Assembly: GCA_937872715.1 (NCBI GenBank)
Contig: CALMTJ010000096.1
Location: 9,269 to 22,756, forward strand
DNA: 13,488 bases
Origin: an uncultured Methylobacteriaceae bacterium
GTDB lineage: Bacteria; Pseudomonadota; Alphaproteobacteria; Rhizobiales; Beijerinckiaceae
Reading direction: 5' to 3'
In this document: in pieces, positions 1 through 6,285 of the stretch
Position numbering within the stretch: the stretch's first letter is position 1
Layout: each line of letters begins with the position of its first letter
Position numbers and translations under genes: made by a program
Notes under the pieces: model-generated
Databases searched by the model: none
Seen by the model: the letters and a program-made list of their open reading frames with translations, nothing else
Told to the model about the DNA's origin: nothing

Positions 1-833
1 AGGAACATCTTCATCTGCATGGAGGTGGTGTTCTGCGCCTCGTCCAGCAGCACCACGGCGTTGGTCAGCGTGCGGCCGCGCATGAAGGCGAGAGGCGCCA
101 CCTCGATCATCCCGGTCGTGAGCGCCCGCTCGACGTGGCGGGATTCCATGAAGTCGTGGAGGGCGTCGTAGATCGGCCGGAGATAGGGATCGACCTTGTC
201 GCGCATGTCGCCCGGTAGGAAGCCCAGCCGCTCGCCCGCCTCCACGGCCGGACGGGACAGGATCAGCCGGTCGGCCTGGCCGCTTTCCAGGAGCGACACG
301 GCGTGGCCGACGGCGAGCCAGGTCTTGCCCGTGCCGGCCGGCCCTTCCGCGAAGACGAGCTCGTGCTGGCGCAGCGCCCGCAGGTAGGAATCCTGCGCCG
401 CCGTCCTCGCCCGGACGGGGCCGCGCTTGCGGGTCGCGATCTGCTCGAAGGCCGTGCGGGCGCCCCCGGCCGGGTCGGCCGGGGACGGGAACAGGCTGCC
501 CTGGAGCGCGCTCTCCTGGATGACGCCGTCCACGTCCCCGAGGGACAGCGAGCCTTCGCGCTTCACGCGGTCGTAGAGCCCTTCCAGCACCCGCCGGGCG
601 CGCGCGGCCGAATCGGGCGGGCCTTTCACCACGACCTGGTTGCCGAGCGCGTTCAGCATCACGCCGAGGCGCCGCTCGATATGGGCGACGTTCTGGTCGT
701 AATGCCCGAAGAGCAGTCCGGCGAGCCGGTTGTCCTCGAAGGACAGCGTGAACTCAGCCTCGCCGCCGGGCGGTTCGGCGAGGCTCGGGGGGCGGGGAGC
801 GGCCCTCTCGGCCGCGATCGTGACCGGCCTCAC
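1..833 (-). CDS. phoH: PhoH-family ATPase, C-terminal end missing at window edge
   Basis: PhoH-like P-loop ATPase, a cytosolic family usually found beside ybeY and miaB and linked to RNA metabolism and phosphate stress; its exact job is uncertain. The visible 277 residues hold an N-terminal region with an RNA-binding-like segment (about 28-95), a Walker A motif GPAGTGKT at 164-171, and a Walker B segment VVLLDEAQN ending near 268 (Asp264, Glu265). The frame is open to base 1, so roughly the last 50-80 residues lie outside. I chose a GTG start at 833-831 because GGGAG sits 6 nt upstream, directly after the miaB stop; the gap to miaB is only 11 nt, so the two are probably cotranscribed. The N-terminal 25 residues are Pro/Ala-rich and could be non-conserved. 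Family assignment is firm; the start is moderately sure. Confidence 0.93.
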   Translation of the reverse strand, partial: MRPVTIAAERAAPRPPSLAEPPGGEAEFTLSFEDNRLAGLLFGHYDQNVAHIERRLGVMLNALGNQVVVKGPPDSAARARRVLEGLYDRVKREGSLSLGDVDGVIQESALQGSLFPSPADPAGGARTAFEQIATRKRGPVRARTAAQDSYLRALRQHELVFAEGPAGTGKTWLAVGHAVSLLESGQADRLILSRPAVEAGERLGFLPGDMRDKVDPYLRPIYDALHDFMESRHVERALTTGMIEVAPLAFMRGRTLTNAVVLLDEAQNTTSMQMKMF

Positions 834-844
834 CCTGGGCTCCC

Positions 845-2203
845 TCACGCGGCCGCGTCCAGCGCCGGAGCGGCTCCGACCGCCTCGGCGAACAGGCTGT
901 TCGGCGCCGTCCCGGTCACCCGGACCCGGACCGTGTCGCCCGGGGCCGCCGCCGCGCCCGTCACCTGCACCTGCTGCAGGAACGGGGACTTGCCGTTCAG
1001 CTGACCCGGATGGCGGCCGGGCTTCTCGACCAGGACGTCGAGGACGCGCCCGACCGTGCCGCGGTTGAAGGCCTGGCGATCCGCTTCGAGGCGGGACTGC
1101 AAGGCCTGCAGGCGGTCGCTCGACACGGGATCGGGAACCGCGCCCGGCATGTCGGCCGCAGGCGTGCCCGGCCGCCCGGAATACTTGAAGGAGAAGGAGC
1201 CCGCGAAGCCGACGCTCTCCACGAGCCGCATCGTGGCGGCGAAATCGGCTTCCGTCTCCCCCGGGAAGCCGACGATGAAGTCGGAGGAGAGCGCGATGTC
1301 GGGCCGGACGGCCCGGATGCGGTCGACCAGCCGGAGGTAATCGTCGGCCGTGTGGCGCCGGTTCATGGCCCGCAGGATGCGGTCGGAGCCGGCCTGCACC
1401 GGCAGGTGGAGATACGGCATGAGCGCCGGCAGCTCGGCATGGGCGGCCACGAGGTCGTCCGCCATGTCGCCCGGGTGGCTCGTCGTGTAGCGGAGGCGCG
1501 ACAGCCCCTCCATACCGGCCAGCCTGGACATGAGCCTGGCGAGCGACCAGGCCCTGCCGTCCGGCCCGACCCCGTGGAAGGCGTTCACGTTCTGCCCGAT
1601 CAGCGTGATCTCGCGCACCCCGGCCGCGAGCAGCTCGCCCGCCTCGGCCAGGATGGCGGCGACCGGCCGCGAGGTCTCGGCACCCCGCGTGTACGGCACC
1701 ACGCAGAAGGAGCAGAACTTGTCGCACCCCTCCTGGACGGTGAGGAACGCGGACACGCCCCGCGCCCGGACCCGGCGGCGCGACGGGGGCGGCAGGAGAT
1801 CGAACTTGTCGGCTTCGGGGAACTCCGTGTCCACCGGACCGGACAGGCCGGCCAGGATGCCCGGGAGGCGGTGATAGCTTCCCGGCCCGACCACCGCGTC
1901 GACCGCCGGCGCTCGCCGCAGGATCTCGCGGCCCTCCGCCTGCGCGACGCAGCCCGCCACGACGATCCGGGTGTCGCGCCCGGCCGCCGCCCGGTCCCGC
2001 TTCATGTCGCGGAGGCGGCCGAGCTCGGAATAGACCTTCTCGGCCGCCTTCTCGCGGATGTGGCAGGTGTTCAGGATGACGAGGTCCGCTTCGTCGGCCG
2101 TTCCGGCCTCGCCGTAACCCTCGGCGGAGACGATGTCGGCCATCCGGCCCGCATCGTAGACGTTCATCTGGCAGCCGTAGGACTTGATGAAGGCCTTCTT
2201 CAC
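845..2203 (-). CDS. miaB: tRNA-2-methylthio-N6-dimethylallyladenosine synthase MiaB
   Basis: Radical-SAM methylthiotransferase that converts i6A to ms2i6A at position 37 of tRNAs reading UNN codons, acting in the cytosol with two [4Fe-4S] clusters. The 452-residue protein shows the N-terminal cluster cysteines C11, C47 (in LNTCHIREK) and C85 (in VAGCVAQ). The radical-SAM motif CxxxCxxC is C160, C164 and C167 in GCDKFCSFCVVPYTRG. A C-terminal TRAM-like domain lies from about 375 to 440. Length matches the family (about 440-475). The start is GTG at 2203 with no strong Shine-Dalgarno sequence, but the N-terminus MKKAFIKSYGCQMN aligns naturally with family starts. It lies between plsC (79-nt gap) and phoH (11-nt gap), the common alphaproteobacterial order. 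RimO is the main alternative, but NTCHIREKA favours MiaB. Confidence 0.97.
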   Translation of the reverse strand: MKKAFIKSYGCQMNVYDAGRMADIVSAEGYGEAGTADEADLVILNTCHIREKAAEKVYSELGRLRDMKRDRAAAGRDTRIVVAGCVAQAEGREILRRAPAVDAVVGPGSYHRLPGILAGLSGPVDTEFPEADKFDLLPPPSRRRVRARGVSAFLTVQEGCDKFCSFCVVPYTRGAETSRPVAAILAEAGELLAAGVREITLIGQNVNAFHGVGPDGRAWSLARLMSRLAGMEGLSRLRYTTSHPGDMADDLVAAHAELPALMPYLHLPVQAGSDRILRAMNRRHTADDYLRLVDRIRAVRPDIALSSDFIVGFPGETEADFAATMRLVESVGFAGSFSFKYSGRPGTPAADMPGAVPDPVSSDRLQALQSRLEADRQAFNRGTVGRVLDVLVEKPGRHPGQLNGKSPFLQQVQVTGAAAAPGDTVRVRVTGTAPNSLFAEAVGAAPALDAAA

Positions 2204-2224
2204 GTGAGGTGGCGATCCCGGTCC

Positions 2225-2239
2225 GGCGCAGCCTGCGCC
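2225..2239. repeat. 15-bp hyphenated palindrome in the miaB leader
   Basis: GGCGCAG and CTGCGCC flank a single C, giving a perfect 7+1+7 inverted repeat 22 bp upstream of the miaB GTG. No T-tract follows it on the minus strand, so it does not look like an intrinsic terminator. It could be a leader hairpin or a protein site, or a chance GC-rich palindrome. Confidence 0.4.
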
Positions 2240-2282
2240 CGCGCCTTATTAATCCTTCCCGTCCCGCAAGAGAATAGCGGCG

Positions 2283-3074
2283 TCACCGGGCGGCCGACAG
2301 GTGCCGGATGGCGGTCCGGATCGCCCGCTCGGCCGCCGCCGTCGCGCGCTTCCTGTCGCTCGCGGCCCCGAACGGGATGGGCTCCCCCCAGACCAGCGAA
2401 ACGTCGAGCGGTCCGCCCCGCACGAAGCCCGCGACGTGCGGGGCGAGCTCCATGTCGCCGTACCAGGCGATCTCGGGCCGCTCGCGCCGGGTGACGGGCA
2501 GGCCGTTGCGGCCGGTATAGGCGATCGCGAGCGGCTGCAGCCGGATCTCGGCCGGCGCGCCGGGAGCCGCGAGCGCCGCCCGGGCGGCGCCGACCAGCGA
2601 GGAGCGGAACGGCAGCGTCCGGCAGCCATCGCCGGTCGTGCCCTCCGGGAAGAGCAGGATGGCCTCCCCGCCGGCGAGCCGCGTCGCGATGGCCGCGTTG
2701 GCGTCGGCCGTCGCGGCCTTGCGGGTCCGGTCCAAGAAGACGCAGCGCTGGAGCCGCGCCAGGTGCCCGACGAGAGGCCAGGACGCGATCTCCCGCTTCG
2801 CCACGAACGAGAGCGGCACGAGGCTCCCCATCACCGGGATGTCGAGCCAGGAGACGTGGTTCGCGACGACGAGGGTCGGCGTACCGGGCTGCGGAGGGTG
2901 GCCGAAGACCGCGACACGGATGCCGAAGAGCCGGAGGAAGAGGCGGTGGAACAGCACCGGGACGAGGCCGGCCGCCTTCCAGCCGCGGCGGGCCGCGAGC
3001 ACCTGCACGGGGCCGAGCAGCAGCAAGGCCCCCGCCTGCACGGCCAGCCGCCAGACGAGCCCGAACCGCGTCAT
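2283..3074 (-). CDS. plsC: 1-acyl-sn-glycerol-3-phosphate acyltransferase (PlsC family)
   Basis: Membrane-associated acyltransferase of the LPLAT family that probably adds the second acyl chain to lysophosphatidic acid in phospholipid synthesis. The 263 residues begin with a hydrophobic segment (about 5-28), then carry the catalytic HX4D motif as NHVSWLD (His73, Asp78) and the substrate-binding motif FPEGTT (142-147). An ATG at 3074 overlaps the rimI stop as ATGA, implying translational coupling. The frame stays open well upstream to 3863, but that part lies over rimI and tsaB in another frame and is low-complexity Arg/Pro, so it is rejected. Some members acylate ornithine lipids (OlsA) or other substrates; the sequence alone does not settle acceptor specificity. 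Its position just upstream of miaB is typical of the order. Confidence 0.9.
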   Translation of the reverse strand: MTRFGLVWRLAVQAGALLLLGPVQVLAARRGWKAAGLVPVLFHRLFLRLFGIRVAVFGHPPQPGTPTLVVANHVSWLDIPVMGSLVPLSFVAKREIASWPLVGHLARLQRCVFLDRTRKAATADANAAIATRLAGGEAILLFPEGTTGDGCRTLPFRSSLVGAARAALAAPGAPAEIRLQPLAIAYTGRNGLPVTRRERPEIAWYGDMELAPHVAGFVRGGPLDVSLVWGEPIPFGAASDRKRATAAAERAIRTAIRHLSAAR

Positions 3075-3586
3075 GAGGCCGGCTGACGGCCTGACGGGCT
3101 CAAGGCCAGCGTCATGGAGATGGCGGAGGCGCGACTGCCGTCCGGGCGGGCGTAATAGCCGGGCCGGTTTCCGCAAGGCTCGAATCCGAGCCGCCCGTAG
3201 AGCGCCAGCGCCGGGTCGTTGCCCTCCTCGACCTCGAGATGGACGGTGCGGATCCCGGCATAGCCCAGCGCCTGGAGGTGATGCGTCATCAGGATTCGGG
3301 AATGCCCGCGGCCCCGCTTCGTCCGGTGCAGCGCCACGGACAGGATTTCGGCCTCGTCGAGGACGCGGCGGGACAGGACGAAGCCGGACGGATCGGGGTC
3401 GCGTCCGAAGAACAAGCCGTCGAGCCTGACGGCTGGGTCGATGAGGAACGCCTCGAAATCCTCCGCGCCCCAAGGGCGGGCGAAGGCGCTCTCGTGGATG
3501 GCGGCGAGGCAGGCCGTGTGCCCGAAGCCGACCGGCGCGACCCGCGCCGGGGAACGCGACAGGCCGAGACGACCGAGCCAGTTCAC
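3071..3586 (-). CDS. rimI: RimI-like ribosomal protein alanine N-acetyltransferase (GNAT)
   Basis: GNAT-fold acetyltransferase, probably the RimI type that acetylates the N-terminal alanine of ribosomal protein S18. With a GTG start at 3586 it has 171 residues, near the usual 150-165. Seen in order: a RimI-like N-terminal segment HESAFARPW (31-39), an acetyl-CoA loop RGRGHS (91-96), and the C-terminal LEVEEGN...LYGRLGFEP region with Asn124 and Tyr130. The GTG overlaps the tsaB stop as GTGA, mirrored by the ATGA overlap with plsC. The frame is open upstream to 3697, but a start there would overlap tsaB by more than 100 bp. The acetyl-CoA loop ends in Ser where Gly or Ala is usual. The TsaB-RimI neighbourhood is widespread and supports the call; a generic GNAT substrate remains possible. 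Confidence 0.85.
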   Translation of the reverse strand: MNWLGRLGLSRSPARVAPVGFGHTACLAAIHESAFARPWGAEDFEAFLIDPAVRLDGLFFGRDPDPSGFVLSRRVLDEAEILSVALHRTKRGRGHSRILMTHHLQALGYAGIRTVHLEVEEGNDPALALYGRLGFEPCGNRPGYYARPDGSRASAISMTLALSPSGRQPAS

Positions 3587-4269
3587 AGACGCGGCAGCCG
3601 GGACGCGGCCTGCGGACGCGCGTCGGGGGCCGCGAGGTAGAGCGGTTTCGGGAGCGCCTCGTCCGGCCGGGCCGCCGCCCCGAGCCGTGCGACCCACTCG
3701 ATGTCCGGGCAGGGCGCACCGTCGTGGCGCCGCACGTCGAGCCCGACCGACCAGGCTTCCGCGGCGATGGCGGCGGCGCCCGACCCGACGAGGAGCACGC
3801 CGCTCGACCCGAGCGCCCGGACGACGTCCCGCACCGGAAGAACGGCCGGCTCGACGATCGCACGGCCGTTCGGCGCGATCGCCTGGGCGTAGACCCGCCC
3901 GCCCCGGGCGTCGATGGCCGCCACGACGAGGCGCGATCTCGGACCCGCCATCAGCGGAGCCATGAGGGCGGAGAGGGTCGTGACCCCCACGACCGGCACC
4001 CCGAGCGCGAGACCGACCGCGCGCGCCGCCGAGATGCCGATGCGGAGCCCGGTGAAGCTGCCGGGCCCGACGGTCACGACGACGCGCTCCACCGTCCCGA
4101 AGCCGCCGGGGACGCGGGCGATCACCCGGTCGAGCAGCGGCAGGAGCGCCTCGGCATGGCCGCGCTCCATCGGCAGCGCTTCCGCTGCGAGGGGCGGCTC
4201 GGCCGCCTCATTGTCGAGCAGGCAGGCGGCGCATTGGGCGAGCGCGGTGTCGATGGCGAGGACGCGCAC
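3583..4269 (-). CDS. tsaB: tRNA threonylcarbamoyladenosine biosynthesis protein TsaB
   Basis: ASKHA-fold partner of TsaD and TsaE in making N6-threonylcarbamoyladenosine at position 37 of ANN-decoding tRNAs; cytosolic. The 228 residues start with the nucleotide-fold strand VRVLAIDTA, followed by the RGHAE segment (36-40) and the hallmark GPGSFTGLRIGISAARA (68 onward). TsaB lacks the metal-binding histidines of TsaD, and no HxxxH motif is seen here, which agrees with TsaB. I chose the GTG at 4269, 16 nt after the nfu stop, with a GAGG/AGGA-type Shine-Dalgarno sequence upstream; an in-frame start at 4317 would overlap nfu and add 16 non-conserved residues. The stop overlaps the rimI start by 4 bp. 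Confidence 0.92.
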   Translation of the reverse strand: MRVLAIDTALAQCAACLLDNEAAEPPLAAEALPMERGHAEALLPLLDRVIARVPGGFGTVERVVVTVGPGSFTGLRIGISAARAVGLALGVPVVGVTTLSALMAPLMAGPRSRLVVAAIDARGGRVYAQAIAPNGRAIVEPAVLPVRDVVRALGSSGVLLVGSGAAAIAAEAWSVGLDVRRHDGAPCPDIEWVARLGAAARPDEALPKPLYLAAPDARPQAASRLPRL

Positions 4270-4285
4270 GCGTCCTGAGCCTCGT

Positions 4286-4855
4286 TCAGGCGGCGACCGC
4301 CTCCACGGAGCGGACATCCGGCAGGAAATGCTTCAGGAGGTTCTCGATGCCGTGCTTCAGCGTCGCGGTGGAAGACGGGCAGCCGGCGCAGGACCCGCGC
4401 ATGTTCAGGTACACCGTCCCGTCCCGAAACCCCTTGAAGGTGATGTCGCCGCCGTCGCTCGCGACCGCCGGCCTGACGCGGGTCTCGAGGAGGTCCTTGA
4501 TCGCCTCGACCGTCTCGAGATCCGCCTCCTCGAAGAACTCGCCGCCCGGTCCCGCACTATCGGCCGCGGTGCCGGCCTCCAGCACGGGCGCGCCGGACAG
4601 GAAATGCTCCATGATGGCGCCGAGCACGGCGGGCTTCACGTGCTGCCACTCGCCCTGCGCCTTCGTCACCGTGATGAAGTCGTGACCCAGGAACACGCCT
4701 GAGACCTCCGGCATGGCGATCAGCCGGGACGCGAGCGGAGATGCGGCGGCGGCCGCCGCGTCCGTGGCGTCGAAGGTGCCGTCCGGCAGCACCACGCGCC
4801 CGGGCAGGAATTTGAGGGTCGCCGGATTCGGTGTCGCCTCTGTCTGGATGAACAT
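4286..4855 (-). CDS. Nfu-type Fe-S cluster carrier protein (NifU-like)
   Basis: Scaffold or carrier that delivers [4Fe-4S] clusters to target enzymes. The 189 residues contain an N-terminal Nfu_N domain (about 1-88, beginning MFIQTEATPNPATLKFLPG) and a C-terminal NifU-like domain (about 112-185) with the cluster-binding CxxC as SCAGCPSS (Cys156, Cys159). Length and domain order match the alphaproteobacterial and mitochondrial Nfu1 class rather than NfuA with its A-type domain. AAAGG lies 6 nt before the ATG at 4855. It heads the packed run nfu-tsaB-rimI-plsC-miaB. MiaB needs two 4Fe-4S clusters, so a functional link to its operon neighbour is plausible, though that is inference. The upstream 197 bp show no convincing promoter. 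Confidence 0.93.
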   Translation of the reverse strand: MFIQTEATPNPATLKFLPGRVVLPDGTFDATDAAAAAASPLASRLIAMPEVSGVFLGHDFITVTKAQGEWQHVKPAVLGAIMEHFLSGAPVLEAGTAADSAGPGGEFFEEADLETVEAIKDLLETRVRPAVASDGGDITFKGFRDGTVYLNMRGSCAGCPSSTATLKHGIENLLKHFLPDVRSVEAVAA

Positions 4856-4982
4856 GGTGGGCCTTTCGCGCGGGAGCGGAGGGTTGGTCGTGCCCGGTCT
4901 AGCACAGGCGCGACCTCAATGTGGATGGCGGCGGGCGGGCCGCGAACTCTAACTCGCCCGATCGAGCTATGTGAGCACCGTC

Positions 4983-5007
4983 GGCGCGCCCGTTAATACG
5001 GGTCGCC
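4983..5007 (-). terminator. Candidate hairpin downstream of the first brnTA pair
   Basis: CCCGT-TAAT-ACGGG forms a 5-bp stem with a 4-nt loop, extended after a small internal loop by GGCG pairing with CGCC. It lies 45 nt past the brnA stop in the gap before nfu. No T-tract follows on the minus strand, so it may be a weak or Rho-assisted terminator, or have another role. Confidence 0.35.
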
Positions 5008-5052
5008 AGCTCAAAGTCGCCTGTTCACGCGGGCGGACCGTCCCACGAGCAA

Positions 5053-5355
5053 TCAGATCCGTAGTTTCGGTGCCTCACGCCTCAAGAGGTCGTGAATACG
5101 TCCCTGCCACCCCTCTCCGGTCGCGCGCCATGCTTCCAGGATGTCGGGCTCGACCCGCATCGTGAGCAGCACTTTCGCCGGCCGCTTCCCCGGCCCGCGC
5201 CGTCCCGGACGGCGTTCGCCGACGACCGCCGAAGCGAGCTGCTCCTCTGTCGCCTCCGGGTTGTCGTCGACAGCATCGTGGTCCGCTTCGAGAAGGCGCG
5301 CGAGTTCGTCAGGCGACAGACGGGCCGCACCGCTCCAATCAAATTTCCGCGTCAT
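5053..5355 (-). CDS. brnA: BrnA-type antitoxin of a type II toxin-antitoxin pair
   Basis: Antitoxin predicted to bind and neutralise the BrnT-type ribonuclease encoded just upstream and to repress the shared promoter. The 100 residues have a charged N-terminal part (about 1-60, presumably the toxin-contacting and disordered region) and a C-terminal BrnA/COG3514 segment: KVLLTMRVEPDILEAW (about 61-76), then GEGWQGRIHDLLR (about 80-92). The GxGWQxRIxxxLR signature is typical of BrnA ribbon-helix-helix domains. The ATG at 5355 has a good AGGAAAGGG Shine-Dalgarno sequence and overlaps the end of brnT by 17 bp, which fits the toxin-first order of brnTA operons. It is clearly divergent from the other BrnA in this window (11244-11552), sharing mainly the C-terminal motif. 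Confidence 0.88.
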   Translation of the reverse strand: MTRKFDWSGAARLSPDELARLLEADHDAVDDNPEATEEQLASAVVGERRPGRRGPGKRPAKVLLTMRVEPDILEAWRATGEGWQGRIHDLLRREAPKLRI

Positions 5356-5614
5356 GGAAGTCCCTTTCCTTCACGCTCGCCGTCCGGATGCTGATCACCG
5401 CCAAGGCCTCCGACCCGAGAGGCGAAACGACGGCAGTCACGAGGCGTCCACCTAAACGGCCGATGTAGATGTCCCGCGTACGACCCGTCCGGCTCGGCTT
5501 CGCGGCGAACGCGACATACCGATGCCAGCTGAACCCGGCCGCAAAATCGGCAAGGTCGATCCCATGCTTGGCAAGGTTGATGATCCGTTTCGTCTCAGGA
5601 ACGATGACGCGCAT
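5339..5614 (-). CDS. brnT: BrnT-type ribonuclease toxin
   Basis: Predicted RelE-fold RNA-cleaving toxin of the BrnT family (DUF497). With the ATG at 5614 the protein has 91 residues, the family's normal size. It shows the family pattern KRIINLAKHGIDLADFAAGF near the N-terminus and ends with the AVISIRTASVKERDFHD block, equivalent to the ISFRRA..ER motif of other members. It departs from the usual start: the aromatic-Trp-Asp (FEWD-like) segment before KR is replaced by IVPET. The frame is open to 5725, but the extra 37 residues are non-conserved and a -10-like TTATAC (5626-5621) lies just before the chosen ATG, so that region is probably the promoter. The transcript may be leaderless. The pair lies between uspA and nfu, where these core genes are often closer, suggesting insertion. 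Confidence 0.82.
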   Translation of the reverse strand: MRVIVPETKRIINLAKHGIDLADFAAGFSWHRYVAFAAKPSRTGRTRDIYIGRLGGRLVTAVVSPLGSEALAVISIRTASVKERDFHDAEI

Positions 5615-5620
5615 CTTTTC

Positions 5621-5626
5621 GTATAA
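5621..5626 (-). promoter_or_regulatory. Candidate -10 box of the first brnTA operon
   Basis: TTATAC on the minus strand ends 6 nt before the brnT ATG, which would place transcription start at or next to the ATG and give a leaderless mRNA. No Shine-Dalgarno sequence is present between the box and the ATG. A clear -35 match is not seen; TTCTAG 19 nt upstream is the nearest candidate. Confidence 0.4.
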
Positions 5627-5770
5627 CGGAAAACGCCTGACGACGCTAGAACTTCCTGTTCGACGTCGCTGAGCAGGAACCGCCCCGCGCTCGCCCATTG
5701 AGACAGGACCTACGACTTCCAGCATGCGTTCGGTCCGCGTCCCGTGTCGGAGACGTTCCTGCCACCATCC

Positions 5771-6271
5771 TCAGCCGGCGAGCGCGTCGATCGAGGCGTC
5801 GCCGAGGTCTCCCGGAACGATCACGACCGGCACGGGGAAGCTCGCATTCGCCGACGCCGCGAGCGCGGTGACGAGCGGCCCCGGGCCGGACGCGCCCGTC
5901 CCGGCCGCGAGCACCAGGAAGGAGATGTCCTCGTCCTCCTCGATCAGCGCCCGGATGACCTCGGCCTTGTCGCCGATCCGGACCGCCTCCTCCGGCACGA
6001 TGATCGGGGCGGCGGATGCGGCCTCCGCCCGGGCGGCGGCGAGCCTCGTTTCGGCCTCCTCCCGCGCCTCCTCCCGGAGCGCCTCGCCGACGCCGATCCA
6101 TTCGAAATTGTCCGGGGGCTCGGCCACGCCGAGCATGAGCAGGCTGGCGCCGGTCCGGGCGCAGCGCCGGGCCGCGAAGCGGAGCGCGCGCCCGCTTTCC
6201 GGCGTGCCGTCCACCACCACCAGGAATTTGGGCCGGTGACCGCGCTCGAAGGACCGCCTGGTGCCCGCCAC
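5771..6271 (-). CDS. Universal stress protein (UspA family)
   Basis: Single-domain Usp-fold protein of 166 residues, cytosolic. The N-terminal strand KFLVVVDGTPESGRALRFAARRC (about 15-37) is the family start, followed by a helix-rich Glu/Ala section (about 62-88), and the C-terminal LVLAAG...FPVPVVIVPGD block gives the last strands. The canonical nucleotide loop (G-x2-G-x9-G-S/T) is not intact: the AGTGASGPGPLVTALAASAN region lacks the final GS, so ATP binding is doubtful. The start is GTG at 6271, 14 nt after the trpS stop, with GGAG about 8 nt upstream, so it is probably cotranscribed with trpS, an order common in Rhizobiales. The role in stress survival is known only at family level. Confidence 0.9.
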   Translation of the reverse strand: MAGTRRSFERGHRPKFLVVVDGTPESGRALRFAARRCARTGASLLMLGVAEPPDNFEWIGVGEALREEAREEAETRLAAARAEAASAAPIIVPEEAVRIGDKAEVIRALIEEDEDISFLVLAAGTGASGPGPLVTALAASANASFPVPVVIVPGDLGDASIDALAG

Positions 6272-6285
6272 CCGCCCCGCTCCGC

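Noticed and set aside
1010..2494. 494-codon open frame on the plus strand opposite miaB
   Set aside because: Antisense shadow of miaB with biased low-complexity composition and no known motif.
3075..3863. N-terminal extension of the plsC frame
   Set aside because: Low-complexity Arg/Pro/Ser sequence overlapping rimI and tsaB; the ATG at 3074 gives a family-length protein and the ATGA overlap.
4856..5052. Possible tRNA, attachment site or small RNA in the gap between brnA and nfu
   Set aside because: No cloverleaf, no T-loop sequence and no flanking direct repeat seen; only the small hairpin at 4983-5007.
5653..5679. TTCCTG-N15-CAGGAA inverted repeat upstream of the first brnT
   Set aside because: Short arms, off-centre relative to the promoter and not shared with the second brnTA pair; could easily arise by chance.
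5615..5725. N-terminal extension of the first BrnT
   Set aside because: The extra 37 residues match no BrnT feature and cover the -10-like box; the shorter form has the family's length.
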